64,000 nt of DNA from Methylocaldum szegediense (GCF_949769195.1 NZ_OX458333.1:620001-684000); one strand, 5' to 3'. Counted from the first letter of the stretch, positions 35,449-45,386 are shown. Made by a program: numbers and translations. The notes: generated by a model not told the origin, from the letters alone.

Positions 35449-36822
35449 TTGGCTAAAGCGTTTCTTACCGCGGTTTATCGGTTCGTAGCGGGAAGCAGGG
35501 TTGTAGGTCGGCGATCCCTTGCCGATAAAGGGCCTTGGCAAACTGATAGCTTGGAAAAGGATTGTCGACATCGATCCGGGGCTCCGCTACACCGAGTCGA
35601 AAACGGCTCCAATCAAGCTTTCGACAACGTCCTGCGCTTGCAGGATGCCTTCGAGGTATTCAACGCGCTTTCGGAAAATCTGACCCGATCCTATCTCGAC
35701 CTCGAAAGTCAGGTCGCGCGTCTTAGCGAAGAACTCGCTGCCGCCCGAAACGAAAAGCTGAAGACCCTAGCCGAAAAGGAGCGATTGGCGAATCGCCTGC
35801 AACTGCTGTTGGAAACCCTGCCGGGTGGCGTGGTCGTGATCGACGGCCAAGGCTTCGTCATCGAACACAACCCGGTGGCGGGACGCTTTCTCGGCGAGCC
35901 GCTGCTGGGTCGGAACTGGCGCGATGTCCTCGATTCCTTGCCCATTGTCGAGAACCCTCACCAACGGCTTTTGCCCGACGGAAAAACGGTCAGCCTGACC
36001 ATCAGCCCGTTAGGCGACGAGCCGGGCCAGATCGTGCTCCTTACAGACGTCACGGAAATGCGCTCACTTCAGGAGTGGGCGGATCATCAGAGGCGACTTT
36101 CGGCGCTGGGAGAAATGGTAGCGAGTCTTGCCCACCAGGTTCGGACGCCTCTAGCTGCCGCGTTGCTGTATGCATCTCATCTTACGAGGCCCGACCTTGA
36201 CGTTTCCCATCGCTTGAAATTCGGGGCCAAGCTGACCGAGCGGCTCCAGCATTTGGAACGTCAGGTCAACGATATGCTTGCGTTCGCCCGGATGGGGAGC
36301 TTGAGCAAGGAGCAGTTCTCCATCGACGATCTCCTGGCGAAGCTGGCGGAAAACTGCGAGCCGCTGATGCAGGGCAAGGCGATAGAGTTCACGGTGATCA
36401 ACCGTTCCAGTGACGATGGTTTGCACGGCAACGGCGACGCACTCCTGGGCGTGTTGATCAATTTGGTGGCCAACGCTGTGGAAGCCGTCGGCGGTGAGGG
36501 CAGTATATGCGTCGTCGTGGATCAGCCCGAGCACCAATACTTGGATATCAGTGTGTCCGATGATGGCCCGGGCATTTCCGGAGACGTTAGAGAACGAATT
36601 TTCGAACCGTTTTTCACCACACGAAGTAACGGCACAGGGCTTGGGCTGGCTATCGCAGACTACGTGGTCAAGGCTCATTTCGGGCAAATATGGTGCGAGT
36701 CCGAGCAGGGATACGGCGCGACATTTCGTATTCGATTGCCTTTATGTCCGGGCGGCACGCCCTTGCCGGGCAGTTTTTCCGGCCGGTCCGTCTTCATGGG
36801 AGGAGTTGATGCAGCAAACTGA
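35449..36822 (+). CDS. flrB: Flagellar sensor histidine kinase (FlrB/FleS-like)
   Basis: Up to 457 residues. The start codon is uncertain: the first 50 or so residues of the TTG-started frame are of low character, and a downstream start is possible. A coiled coil (SYLDLESQVARLSEELAAARNEKLKTLAEKERLANR) leads into a PAS domain (LETLPGGVVVIDGQGFVIEHNPVAGRFLG). The H-box is LGEMVASLAHQVRTPLAAALLYA, and the ATPase has SDDGPGIS and GTGLGLAI. It lacks membrane spans, as FleS/FlrB do. It pairs with flrC, whose start it overlaps by 14 bp. Confidence 0.9.
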   Translation: MAKAFLTAVYRFVAGSRVVGRRSLADKGPWQTDSLEKDCRHRSGAPLHRVENGSNQAFDNVLRLQDAFEVFNALSENLTRSYLDLESQVARLSEELAAARNEKLKTLAEKERLANRLQLLLETLPGGVVVIDGQGFVIEHNPVAGRFLGEPLLGRNWRDVLDSLPIVENPHQRLLPDGKTVSLTISPLGDEPGQIVLLTDVTEMRSLQEWADHQRRLSALGEMVASLAHQVRTPLAAALLYASHLTRPDLDVSHRLKFGAKLTERLQHLERQVNDMLAFARMGSLSKEQFSIDDLLAKLAENCEPLMQGKAIEFTVINRSSDDGLHGNGDALLGVLINLVANAVEAVGGEGSICVVVDQPEHQYLDISVSDDGPGISGDVRERIFEPFFTTRSNGTGLGLAIADYVVKAHFGQIWCESEQGYGATFRIRLPLCPGGTPLPGSFSGRSVFMGGVDAAN

Positions 36823-38146
36823 TATTTTGATCGTGGAGGATGATCCTTCCTTGTCGGAGGCCTTAACGGACACCTTGGAAATGGCCGGCTATCGGACGAT
36901 AGCCGCGGGCGACGGTGCGGAGGCGCTCGCCAGATTGGCGGAGGCGCCGGTTCGATTAGTGATCAGCGACTTGCAGATGCCCAAGGTGAACGGGATGAAT
37001 CTGCTTGAGCGCATCAAAGCCGACTATCCGGAGATTCCGGTCCTGCTCATGACCGCTTACGGCACGATCGAGAACGCGGTACAAGCCATGCGCGCGGGTG
37101 CCTGCGATTATTTGGTCAAGCCCTTCGCGGCGGAAGCCTTGGTCGAGCATGTCTCGCGGCGTATCTTGCCCAAGCTTGGGAAGACCGACACGCGAGTGGT
37201 CGAAAGCCCGGCCATGAAAAAACTGTGGGGTTTAGCGGCCAGGATCGCCAAAACCGACGCAACGGTGCTCATTCAGGGCGAAAGCGGCACCGGCAAAGAA
37301 GTCCTGGCCCGTTATATCCACCAGAGTTCTCTTCGCCACAAAGGGCCGTTCGTGGCTATCAACTGCGCCGCAATTCCGGAAAACATGCTGGAAGCGGAGC
37401 TGTTCGGTTACGAAAAAGGGGCTTACACCGGCGCGGTCCAGTCAGTGCCCGGAAAGCTGGAGATAGCCCAGGGCGGGACCGTGCTATTCGATGAAATCAC
37501 CGAGATGAGCTTGCCGCTACAGGCCAAACTGCTCAGGGTGCTCCAGGAGCGCGAGATCGAGCGTCTAGGCGGTCGCAAGCCGTTGGCTCTCGACATTCGC
37601 GTACTCGCGACCACCAACCGGAACCCGAAGGAATGGATCAGCCGTGGGTTGTTCAGGGAGGATCTCTATTACCGATTAAGCGTTTTTCCGCTGACCATTC
37701 CGCCTTTGCGGGAGCGGCGCGAAGACATCCTTCCGCTGGCGGAAGCGTTTATCCGGCGCCACTGGCAAAGCGGCAAACCGTTACCGGCATTGAGCGAGAC
37801 GGCCGCCGAGCGACTATTGGCCTATGCCTGGCCGGGGAACGTGCGGGAATTGGACAACCTGATCCATCGAGCTTTGATCCTCCAGTCGGGCGACCGCATT
37901 ACCGCGGATGACCTGGTGTTCGAGGATGATCTTTGCGGTGGCGGAAGTCCGACTTCATCGGACCGTAGAGCCGCCGATTCGCTGATGGACGAGCTGCGGA
38001 CTCATGAGGAAAGACTGATTCTGGAAACGCTTAAGGAACAGAACGGCAGCCGTAAATCCACGGCCGAGCGCCTCGGCATCAGCGAGCGGACGCTTCGCTA
38101 CAAGCTCGCTAAGATGCGCGAAGCCGGCTATGTGGTCGCTGTCTGA
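36809..38146 (+). CDS. flrC: Sigma-54 response regulator (FlrC/FleR-like)
   Basis: This encodes 445 residues from the ATG at 36809, fixed by GGGAGGAG just upstream. The receiver domain (DILIVEDDPSLSEAL, phospho-Asp in VISDLQMPKVNG, K in YLVKPFA) is followed by AAA+ GESGTGKE and the variant GAYTGA for GAFTGA. The C-terminal helix-turn-helix is LKEQNGSRKSTAERLGISERTLRYKLAKM. It activates class III flagellar genes when phosphorylated by FlrB. Confidence 0.94.
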   Translation: MQQTDILIVEDDPSLSEALTDTLEMAGYRTIAAGDGAEALARLAEAPVRLVISDLQMPKVNGMNLLERIKADYPEIPVLLMTAYGTIENAVQAMRAGACDYLVKPFAAEALVEHVSRRILPKLGKTDTRVVESPAMKKLWGLAARIAKTDATVLIQGESGTGKEVLARYIHQSSLRHKGPFVAINCAAIPENMLEAELFGYEKGAYTGAVQSVPGKLEIAQGGTVLFDEITEMSLPLQAKLLRVLQEREIERLGGRKPLALDIRVLATTNRNPKEWISRGLFREDLYYRLSVFPLTIPPLRERREDILPLAEAFIRRHWQSGKPLPALSETAAERLLAYAWPGNVRELDNLIHRALILQSGDRITADDLVFEDDLCGGGSPTSSDRRAADSLMDELRTHEERLILETLKEQNGSRKSTAERLGISERTLRYKLAKMREAGYVVAV

Positions 38147-38149
38147 ACT

Positions 38150-38165
38150 TGGCTTGGATTGTGCA
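38150..38165 (+). promoter_or_regulatory. Sigma-54-like promoter upstream of fliE
   Basis: GG (38151-38152), ten bases, then GC (38163-38164) in TTGGCTTGGATTGTGCA has the -24/-12 spacing, though the surrounding match to TGGCAC-N5-TTGCW is moderate. It lies about 35 nt before fliE, in line with FlrC control of the basal-body genes. Confidence 0.5.
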
Positions 38166-38199
38166 TTTCCTCGCGTAGTGACGAAAAACGGGCGTTACC

Positions 38200-38511
38200 A
38201 TGAGCGAGCTTGATATCAATAAGGTTCTCACCCAGATGCGCATCATGCGGGATCAGGCCCGCAGCACCGCGTTGCCCGCCGATGACGCGGCCGACTTCGG
38301 CGCTTTGCTCAAGGCGTCGATCGACAAGGTCAACGAAACGCAGCAGCACGCCAACAAGCTGGCGGAAGCGTTTGAATCCGGCACAACCGATGTCAGTCTG
38401 TCCGAAGTGATGATATCGCTCGAGAAGGCGAGTCTTTCATTCCAGGCCATGGTGCAGGTCAGGAATAAGCTGGTGGAGGCTTACAAGGACGTGATGAATA
38501 TGCCGATGTAA
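38200..38511 (+). CDS. fliE: Flagellar hook-basal body protein FliE
   Basis: This encodes 103 residues and is all-alpha. The C-terminal signature is SLSEVMISLEKASLSFQAMVQVRNKLVEAYKDVMNMPM. FliE joins the MS ring to the proximal rod. fliF follows after 20 bp. Confidence 0.95.
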   Translation: MSELDINKVLTQMRIMRDQARSTALPADDAADFGALLKASIDKVNETQQHANKLAEAFESGTTDVSLSEVMISLEKASLSFQAMVQVRNKLVEAYKDVMNMPM

Positions 38512-38531
38512 TCGTAAGACCATAGAGCCGG

Positions 38532-40235
38532 ATGGAACTTAGTCAAAGCGAAAGCAAGAACCTGGTGCCGGGCGGGCAAAGCGCCATTGCCGAGAATCAA
38601 GACACGTCGCCGGTCCTAAGAGCCTGGATGCAGATGCCGCGCGGCCGGCAAATCGCGCTGATCGCCGTGATCGCGTTTGCTCTCGCCGTCGCGATCGCCA
38701 TGCTGTTGTGGGCGAACAGGACGGAGTACGTGCGGCTGTATTCCAATTTGGAGGAGAAGGAAGCGGGCGAAATCGTTGAAGCACTGCAAAAACTCAATAT
38801 CGAACACGAGATCGACCCGACGACTGGCGTCATCCTAGTACCGGCCGGTCAGGTGCACGCGGTACGGCTGAAATTGGCCGGCATGGGGTTGCCCAGGGAA
38901 AGCGGTGCTGGCTTCGAAATTCTGGAAAAGCAATCGGGTTTCGGCACCAGTCAAATGATGGAGGGCGCACGTTATCAGCGCGCTTTGGAGGGGGAAATCG
39001 CCCGTTCGATCGCAACCATCCGGAACGTCAAATCGGCCCGCGTCCATCTCGCGTTGCCGAAAGAATCGGTTTTCGTGCGGCGTCCCAAGAAGCCGAGCGC
39101 TTCGGTCATCGTCGAACTACATTCGGGACGTGGGTTGGAGCCCGGACAGGTGGAGGCCATCGTCCATTTGGTGGCGTCCAGCGTTCCGCAGCTGGAGCCC
39201 GGCCAAGTCACAGTCGTCGACCAGCGCGGACACCTGCTCAACGCCAAGGACGATGGCAACGAGCTGTATCTCAACGCCAAGCAGTTCGACTACAAGAAGC
39301 AGGTCGAGGAGCATCTCATCGAGCGCATCGAAAACATTCTGGCTCCGGTGGTCGGGCGCGACGGCATTCGTACCCAGGTCACCGCGGATATCGATTTCAC
39401 CGTCACCGAGCGCACTCAAGAAGTCTACAACCCGGATTTGCCCGCGTTGCGCAGCGAACAAACCAGCGAGGAACAAACCAAGGGTTCGGCGGTGCAGGGC
39501 GTCCCCGGCGCGCTGTCCAATCAGCCGCCGCCTGCCGGTATCGCACCAGAAACAACTGCCGCTACGCCGAACGATCAAGCCGGGCAAAAGCCGCCGGAGC
39601 TCCCGCTCAGCACGAGCAAGAGTGCGACAAGAAATTATGAGCTCGACAAAACCATCAGCCATTCGCGGCTCGCAACCGGCGTTATCCGCCGGATCACAGC
39701 GGCGGTCGTGGTTGACTATCGACATGTCCCGCAAGGTGAAAACGGCACGACACTGCAGCCGTATAGCGAGGAGGACCTGAACCGGTTCACCAGGCTGGTG
39801 CAGGAAGCTGTGGGCTACGACGCTTCTCGTGGAGATAGGGTTACCGTGACCAACGCGCCGTTCCGGACCGAAACCGAGGATTCGCAGGCGTTGCCAATGT
39901 GGGAACAGGATTGGTTTTGGTCGCTCGTGAAGCAGGCGGGAGCGGTTTTGGTCGTGCTCGCACTGGTTCTCGGCGTGCTGAGACCTGCGGTGAAAGGCCT
40001 GATCGGGCGTGGCGATTCGGCCGTCGATGGAAACGACGCTGCGGAACCGGGCACTCAAGACCGTGCCGTCGTCGAGCCCCGTGAAATATCCAAAGAGAGC
40101 GGAGACGACGAACTGCTGATGCTGGAAGCGCCGGAAAGCCACGAGAAGCGCGTGGCTTTCGCGCAGCGTGCAGTGGATCAGGACCCTAAGCGCGTCGCGC
40201 AAGTCATCAAGAACTGGATAAATGCCAATGGCTGA
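38532..40235 (+). CDS. fliF: Flagellar MS-ring protein FliF
   Basis: This encodes 567 residues. Two membrane spans bracket the periplasmic part (QIALIAVIAFALAVAIAMLLWA near residue 40, AGAVLVVLALVLGVL near 470). YSNLEEKEAGEIVEALQKLNIEHEI and ARVHLALPKESVFVRRPKKPSASVIVEL are typical ring-building motifs. The C-terminal tail (FAQRAVDQDPKRVAQVIKNWI) is the FliG-binding part. It overlaps fliG by 14 bp. Confidence 0.96.
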   Translation: MELSQSESKNLVPGGQSAIAENQDTSPVLRAWMQMPRGRQIALIAVIAFALAVAIAMLLWANRTEYVRLYSNLEEKEAGEIVEALQKLNIEHEIDPTTGVILVPAGQVHAVRLKLAGMGLPRESGAGFEILEKQSGFGTSQMMEGARYQRALEGEIARSIATIRNVKSARVHLALPKESVFVRRPKKPSASVIVELHSGRGLEPGQVEAIVHLVASSVPQLEPGQVTVVDQRGHLLNAKDDGNELYLNAKQFDYKKQVEEHLIERIENILAPVVGRDGIRTQVTADIDFTVTERTQEVYNPDLPALRSEQTSEEQTKGSAVQGVPGALSNQPPPAGIAPETTAATPNDQAGQKPPELPLSTSKSATRNYELDKTISHSRLATGVIRRITAAVVVDYRHVPQGENGTTLQPYSEEDLNRFTRLVQEAVGYDASRGDRVTVTNAPFRTETEDSQALPMWEQDWFWSLVKQAGAVLVVLALVLGVLRPAVKGLIGRGDSAVDGNDAAEPGTQDRAVVEPREISKESGDDELLMLEAPESHEKRVAFAQRAVDQDPKRVAQVIKNWINANG

Positions 40236-41238
40236 AGCGGATTCAATGAAATTGGACGGGCCGCAGCGGGCTGCATTGTTCTTTCTAACGATCGGACAGG
40301 ACAGGGCAGCGGAAGTGCTCAAACATATGTCGCCCAAGGAAGTTCAACAAATCGGCGCGGCCATGGCCGAGCTTCGCAATATCACGATGCCTATGGTCGA
40401 GGACGTGCTCGGAAAATTCGTGGACGACATTCGGAACCAAACCGCGTTGGGCATCAATTCGGAAGAATATATCCGCAATCTGCTCACTCAGGCGCTCGGA
40501 GCCGACAAGGCCAGCAGCGTCTGCGACCGTATCTTGTTAGGCCGCAACAGCAAGGGCCTGGAGCAGCTTAAGTGGATGGATCCTCGCGCCGTCGCCGATC
40601 TGATCCGGCTCGAACACCCGCAAGTCATTGCGATCATCCTCTCTCTGCTGGATAGCGATCAAGCAGCGGAAACCTTGAGTCATCTCCCCGAAAAATTGCG
40701 ACCGGATGTCATCATGCGCATCGCCACGCTCACTGGCGTGCAGCCCGCCGCGCTGCGGGAGCTCGACGACATCATGGAAAAACAGCTGAGCGGCAACACC
40801 AACGTCAAATCGTCGACGCTCGGCGGTATCGAAACGGCTGCCAACATACTCAACTTCATCGAGAGCAATGTGGAAGCGTCGATCATGGATCAGATCAGTG
40901 ACATCGATCCGGATCTGAGCCAAAAGATTCAAGACAAGATGTTCGTGTTCGACGATCTGATCGATGTCGACGATCGCGGCATTCAAACCTTGCTCCGCGA
41001 GGTCTCCACCGATTCCTTACTGTTGGCGTTACGCGGCGCCGACGACGCGCTGAAAGAAAAAATCTTCAGCAATATGTCGCGCCGGGCGGCGGAGATGCTG
41101 CGCGATGATCTGGAGGCCGCGCCTCCGGCGCGCTTGAGTGAGGTAGAGGCTGCACAGAAAGAGATTCTCGCCATCGCCCGGCGCATGGCGGAAGCAGGCG
41201 AACTTTCTTTAGGCGGTGGCGGCGATGAGCTCATCTAA
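40222..41238 (+). CDS. fliG: Flagellar motor switch protein FliG
   Basis: This encodes 338 residues, with other possible ATG starts at 40228 and 40246. The family pattern is shown by GPQRAALFFLTIGQDRAAEVLKHMSPKEVQQI, LGGIETAANILNFIE and the C-terminal torque helix region FVFDDLIDVDDRGIQTLLREVSTDSLLLALRGADDALKEKIFSNMSRRAAEML. FliG links the MS ring to the switch complex and the stator. Its TAA lies inside the left copy of the target duplication of the fliH insertion. Confidence 0.97.
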   Translation: MPMAEADSMKLDGPQRAALFFLTIGQDRAAEVLKHMSPKEVQQIGAAMAELRNITMPMVEDVLGKFVDDIRNQTALGINSEEYIRNLLTQALGADKASSVCDRILLGRNSKGLEQLKWMDPRAVADLIRLEHPQVIAIILSLLDSDQAAETLSHLPEKLRPDVIMRIATLTGVQPAALRELDDIMEKQLSGNTNVKSSTLGGIETAANILNFIESNVEASIMDQISDIDPDLSQKIQDKMFVFDDLIDVDDRGIQTLLREVSTDSLLLALRGADDALKEKIFSNMSRRAAEMLRDDLEAAPPARLSEVEAAQKEILAIARRMAEAGELSLGGGGDELI

Positions 41239-42052
41239 GGAAGCTCTGAATAAGCCCTCTCCCTCTGGGAGAGAGTTGGGTGAGGGCATATTAGATCAAT
41301 TAGTCGGCCAGGTCGCTTCTCCGAATCGCAGACTTAATCAGAGCTTCTCTAAGGGATTCTCGGCAGAGGAACTCGCCTCGCTCGAGCCGTGGAAGTTGCC
41401 GGTCGTGGGCGAACCTGCGGAGGACGAGGAGCCGTCGGTCGTCGTGGTCGACGAAGAAACGGACTATCCGGCGATGCCGACCGCCGAAGAAATCGAGGCG
41501 ATGCAGAAACAGGCCTACGAGGAGGCTCGTGCAGCCGGTTATCAGGATGGTTCGGAACGAGGCTATCGGGACGGCCGCGACGAAGGTTACCGGCAAGGGT
41601 TCGACGAGGGACGGGCAGACGCTGCTTCGTTGGCGAAGCGCCTGCAAGACATACTCGAATGCTTGAGCGAACCGCTCGCCCGGGTGGACGAACAGGTCGA
41701 GCAGGAGCTTGTCGCGCTGGCGATTGCAGTTGCTAAACAGCTCATTCGACGGGAACTTCGGACCGAGCCGGGCGAGATCGTCGCTGTGGTGCGCGAAGCC
41801 ATGGCGATTCTGCCGTCTGGTGCCCGAAAGATCAGGCTGCACCTGCACCCTGACGATGCTGAACTGGTTCGGTCTTTGCTCGCGCTGGAGGAACTCGCGC
41901 CACGCTGGAAGATCGTCGAAGATCCGCTGTTGACCCGCGGCGGTTGCCGGATAATCACCGATGCTTCCCGCATCGACGCTACGGTGGAGAGTCGTCTCGC
42001 TTCCACGATCGCCCGCTTGTTCGGGGGCGAGAGGGAGGAGGATAAGCCGTGA
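41225..42052 (+). CDS. fliH: Flagellar assembly protein FliH with an in-frame repeat insertion
   Basis: This encodes 275 residues from the ATG at 41225, overlapping fliG. The FliH character is clear from the glycine/charged repeats ([31 protein letters not shown]) and the C-terminal [36 protein letters not shown]. FliH regulates the FliI ATPase. Residues about 6-43 come from an inserted 108-bp repeat plus its 6-bp duplication. Without it the protein would start [18 protein letters not shown]. Because 114 is a multiple of three, the frame survives, and the start and fliG stop are unchanged. Confidence 0.93.
   Translation: MSSSKEALNKPSPSGRELGEGILDQLVGQVASPNRRLNQSFSKGFSAEELASLEPWKLPVVGEPAEDEEPSVVVVDEETDYPAMPTAEEIEAMQKQAYEEARAAGYQDGSERGYRDGRDEGYRQGFDEGRADAASLAKRLQDILECLSEPLARVDEQVEQELVALAIAVAKQLIRRELRTEPGEIVAVVREAMAILPSGARKIRLHLHPDDAELVRSLLALEELAPRWKIVEDPLLTRGGCRIITDASRIDATVESRLASTIARLFGGEREEDKP
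41240..41347 (+). mobile_element. MITE-like repeat inserted in fliH, 108 bp
   Basis: The ends are inverted repeats: GAAGCTCTGAATAAG on the left, and AGAAGCTCTGATTAAG on the right (inverted). The element is flanked by the direct repeat TCTAAG (41234-41239 and 41348-41353). The core has a CTCTCCC/GGGAGAG hairpin and the phrase GAGAGTTGGGTGAGGG. It has no coding capacity of its own. Confidence 0.85.
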
Positions 42053-43410
42053 CCGATCTCGCTCCGGCAGCGAGGCTCAATGAATCGTGGGCTGCGAAGC
42101 TGGCTGCTTACCGCGCGCGCCTCAGCGAACCGCCGGAACTGGTGGTGGAAGGCAGGTTGAGCCGGATGGTCGGCCTTACCCTCGAGGCGGTTGGCTGCCG
42201 AGCGGCGGTAGGCGCCCGCTGTCTGGTCAAGACGGCGCACGGAAGAAGCGTGGAAGCGGAAGTGGTCGGCTTTGCCGGCGAACGGGTTTTTTTGATGCCG
42301 ACCGGCGATATCCAAGGACTCGAAGCGGATTGCCGGGTCATACCGCTGACCCAAACCTCTTCCGTTCGAGTGGGATTCGGTCTTCTCGGGCGGGTTTTGG
42401 ACGGAGCCGGCAAGCCTTTGGACGGAAAGGGTCCGGTTCTCACTGACCATTCGGTGCCGCTGACCGGCAGTGTGATAAACCCGCTGGCGCGAAAGCCGAT
42501 CCGTGAGCCTTTGGATGTCGGCGTTCGGGCGATCAACGCCTTACTCACCGTGGGCCGCGGCCAGCGTCTGGGATTGTTCGCGGGAACCGGCGTGGGCAAG
42601 AGCAACCTGCTCGGTATGATGAGCAAATACACGAACACCGATGTAGTGGTGGTCGGCCTGATCGGTGAGCGCGGCCGCGAAGTCAACGAATTCGTGCAGA
42701 AGATTCTTGGGGAAGAGGGACGCGCTAAGGCCGTGGTGATCGCGACGCCGGCCGATTACCCGCCGTTGATGCGCCTGCACGGTGCCTTGCTGGCCACGAG
42801 CGTCGCCGAGTTTTTCCGGAGTCAGGGGTTGGACGTCTTGCTCCTGATGGACTCGTTGACGCGATTCGCCCAGGCGCAGCGCGAAATCGCGTTGGCGATC
42901 GATGAGCCGCCGGCCACCAAAGGCTATCCGCCCTCGGTGTTTGCGAAACTGCCGCAGCTTGTCGAGCGCGCGGGAAACGGCAATGAAGGGGAGGGGTCGA
43001 TTACCGCCTTTTATACCGTGCTCACCGAAGGCGACGATGCCAACGACCCCATCGCCGATGCAGCGCGGGGTATTCTCGACGGTCATATCGTCCTGTCCCG
43101 CGCCTTGGCGGACTCGGGCCATTATCCGGCGATCGACATCGAAGCCTCGGTCAGCCGGGTGATGACGGACATCGCCGAAGAACGTCATCTGCAACTTGCT
43201 AGGCGCTTTAAACGCCTATACTCGATCTATCAACAAAATAGCGACCTGATCAGCGTGGGGGCTTATCACAAAGGATCCGATCCACGCATCGACGAGGCCA
43301 TCGCAATGAATCCCGGGATCATGAGTTTTTTGCAGCAGGACCTGCATGAAGCGGTCGGTTTCGAACAAAGCCTCGACGCGTTGGAAAAATTGTTGGGTTC
43401 ATCTGCATAA
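42049..43410 (+). CDS. fliI: Flagellum-specific ATPase FliI
   Basis: This 453-residue type III export ATPase has the Walker A motif [15 protein letters not shown] and the Walker B region [21 protein letters not shown]. It also has [20 protein letters not shown] and a C-terminal [17 protein letters not shown] helix. It powers export of rod, hook and filament subunits with FliH and FliJ. It overlaps fliH by 4 bp. Confidence 0.97.
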   Translation: MTDLAPAARLNESWAAKLAAYRARLSEPPELVVEGRLSRMVGLTLEAVGCRAAVGARCLVKTAHGRSVEAEVVGFAGERVFLMPTGDIQGLEADCRVIPLTQTSSVRVGFGLLGRVLDGAGKPLDGKGPVLTDHSVPLTGSVINPLARKPIREPLDVGVRAINALLTVGRGQRLGLFAGTGVGKSNLLGMMSKYTNTDVVVVGLIGERGREVNEFVQKILGEEGRAKAVVIATPADYPPLMRLHGALLATSVAEFFRSQGLDVLLLMDSLTRFAQAQREIALAIDEPPATKGYPPSVFAKLPQLVERAGNGNEGEGSITAFYTVLTEGDDANDPIADAARGILDGHIVLSRALADSGHYPAIDIEASVSRVMTDIAEERHLQLARRFKRLYSIYQQNSDLISVGAYHKGSDPRIDEAIAMNPGIMSFLQQDLHEAVGFEQSLDALEKLLGSSA

Positions 43411-43455
43411 GTCGGCCCGCATGGCTCATAGCCTCAGCGAATAGGATTTTGATGC

Positions 43456-43911
43456 ATGAAACGATCGAAGCGCTTAATGCCGGTATTGGAACTTGCCGAA
43501 TCGAAAGAAAAACAGACCGCCCGGATTCTCAGCGAAAGCCGGCAAAAACTCGAAGCTGCGCAGCGGAATCTCTCCAGTTTAATCGGTTTTCGCGACAATT
43601 ATTCAGCTCAGTTCCAGCGATCCGGAAACGCGGGTCTCGCTAGCCGCCAGTTGATCGAGTACCGCATATTTCTTGCGAAAATCAATACCGCGATTGCCGA
43701 TCAAGAAAAGGCTGTTCATGCGGCGCAAACAGAGCTTCGAAAGCGCCAAGCGGAATGGGAGGCAGCACGCAAGCATAGCCTCGGTATAAGAAGGGTGTTC
43801 GAGCAATCGCTCAGCGAGGAGCGCCGTTCGGACGAGAAGAAACAGCAAACCGAACAGGACGAAAGAGCGGCCCGCCGTTCAAACGGCGGCATTCTGGCCG
43901 ACTTCATCTGA
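43456..43911 (+). CDS. fliJ: Flagellar protein FliJ
   Basis: This encodes 151 residues, almost entirely a charged coiled coil (ESKEKQTARILSESRQKLEAAQRNL, KAVHAAQTELRKRQAEWEAARKHS, EQDERAARRS). Position after fliI and length match FliJ, the export-chaperone-like stalk protein. Identity rests on context as much as sequence, as FliJ is poorly conserved. Confidence 0.85.
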   Translation: MKRSKRLMPVLELAESKEKQTARILSESRQKLEAAQRNLSSLIGFRDNYSAQFQRSGNAGLASRQLIEYRIFLAKINTAIADQEKAVHAAQTELRKRQAEWEAARKHSLGIRRVFEQSLSEERRSDEKKQQTEQDERAARRSNGGILADFI

Positions 43912-43976
43912 GCTCATTTTGGGTGCTCTGGCACCCGAATTGCTAAATCGGGTCTGGCGAATTCGGAATTTAGATC

Positions 43977-45251
43977 ATGAGCATTCATACTTTGACAACA
44001 CCGGCTTCCGTTCTCGAAGTAGCGCGGCTCGTCCATAACGCGGAGGCGGAAGCCAATACAGACAGCGCGCTCTTTCTCGCTGCACTGGTCGGGCAATTGG
44101 ACGCGGCAACGAGCAGCGCAGCGCCCGAAGTTGCCGAAGACACCCGGGCAATCGCCCCCGCCGAAGATAGCGATACTCCCGAGGATGTGCTACAGGCGCT
44201 TCTCCACTATGTATCCAACCTCGATGCGCTGTCCGCCCGGCCGATTGAAGACGGAACGGGTGGCAGCGGCGTGCCGGCGGGCGGCAATTCGTTGCCTGAA
44301 ACGGCAGCGCTGCTCGCCGCGCATTCCGATTCGGGGCCGCTTTCGGCCGAGCAGTTGCAGGCGGAACTTGTGGCCTTTGTCACGCCACCGTCGTTTTCCG
44401 ATCAGAACGCGCCGCCGGATGGGGGGCACGGAGAGGTAACGGACTCGGATCATGTGTTGGCGCTTGCCGGGGACGAGAAGCTTACCGGCGGACGCGACGC
44501 AGCGGTGTTCTATCAGTCTCGTCGCGAACAAAGCGGTTCCGCTGCGGCAGAAATGAGTTCGTTCGGGACAGCTTCTTTGGCTGCGAAAGAACCGGGTACG
44601 CTGTTGTCGCAGATGCCGGCTGCCGAACCGGAAGGGCGTGCAAGGGACGAACATCTTCTTTCCGATTTCGACAGAAAGCTCGGAAGTTTGGCCGAGGCTG
44701 CAGCCGAAGGCGTCCAGTTTGCGGCGGATCGCGGTTTGCCGGTAGAGGGTATACCGCTAGCAACGCAAGCTTCCATCACTTCTGCCGGTGAGTCGATGCC
44801 GCCACTTGGCAGGCCTTTGAATGAGGCTGGATGGCAAGAAGCATTAGGGGAGCGAATTTTGTGGATGACCGATAAAAACCTCATGGCGGCCGAGATCAGA
44901 GTTAATCCGGCTCATCTGGGGCCGTTGGAGATATGCATACAGATGGAGCAAGACCAGGCGTCTGTCCATTTCGCGACGCACGACGCCTCGGTTCGGGAGG
45001 CTATCGAGGCTGCCGTTCCCAAGCTACGGGAGATGTTCGGCGCCCGGGAAATCAATCTGGCCGACATCAATGTCACCGTCTCACCCGGGGTGTCGCACGA
45101 AAGCGGCACATCCGCCGAGTTCGGCCGCCAATCCGGCTTCGGCGATCGGAGCCGGTCGTTCCCGGACTCCGTCGCAGCGAAAAATGAAGATATTCCGCCA
45201 AGTTCGGGGCAGGCCATGGCGAATAATGGTTTGCTCAATTTATATGCCTGA
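43977..45251 (+). CDS. fliK: Flagellar hook-length control protein FliK
   Basis: This encodes 424 residues. The long, low-complexity, acidic N-terminal part is typical of the ruler. The C-terminal Flg_hook domain is clear: WQEALGERILWMTDKNLMAAEIRVNPAHLGPLEICIQMEQDQASVHFATHDASVREAIEAAVPKLREMF. It lies 65 bp after fliJ and ends the flagellar block in this window. fliL/fliM do not follow. Confidence 0.9.
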   Translation: MSIHTLTTPASVLEVARLVHNAEAEANTDSALFLAALVGQLDAATSSAAPEVAEDTRAIAPAEDSDTPEDVLQALLHYVSNLDALSARPIEDGTGGSGVPAGGNSLPETAALLAAHSDSGPLSAEQLQAELVAFVTPPSFSDQNAPPDGGHGEVTDSDHVLALAGDEKLTGGRDAAVFYQSRREQSGSAAAEMSSFGTASLAAKEPGTLLSQMPAAEPEGRARDEHLLSDFDRKLGSLAEAAAEGVQFAADRGLPVEGIPLATQASITSAGESMPPLGRPLNEAGWQEALGERILWMTDKNLMAAEIRVNPAHLGPLEICIQMEQDQASVHFATHDASVREAIEAAVPKLREMFGAREINLADINVTVSPGVSHESGTSAEFGRQSGFGDRSRSFPDSVAAKNEDIPPSSGQAMANNGLLNLYA

Positions 45252-45357
45252 ATCCACTCGTCATTCGTCTGGCATCGTTACGGTCAGCACCTGGCCAGAT
45301 CTCCCCTCCGGTTAAGCGACGATGGAACGATGGTTCGAGTTGTCACCGGACGATTTC

Positions 45358-45386
45358 TTGTAAGCAGAGCGGTAGCACATTACAAT
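45358..45386 (+). promoter_or_regulatory. Sigma-70 promoter of the rpsF operon
   Basis: TTGTAA (45358-45363), 17 nt, then TACAAT (45381-45386) matches the -35 and -10 elements at ideal spacing. It would give a 5' leader of roughly 75 nt before the rpsF ATG. Confidence 0.7.

Noticed and set aside
39117-40337. 406-codon minus-strand frame opposite fliF
   Set aside because: Antisense shadow of fliF, caused by the high third-base G+C. fliF itself is unmistakable.
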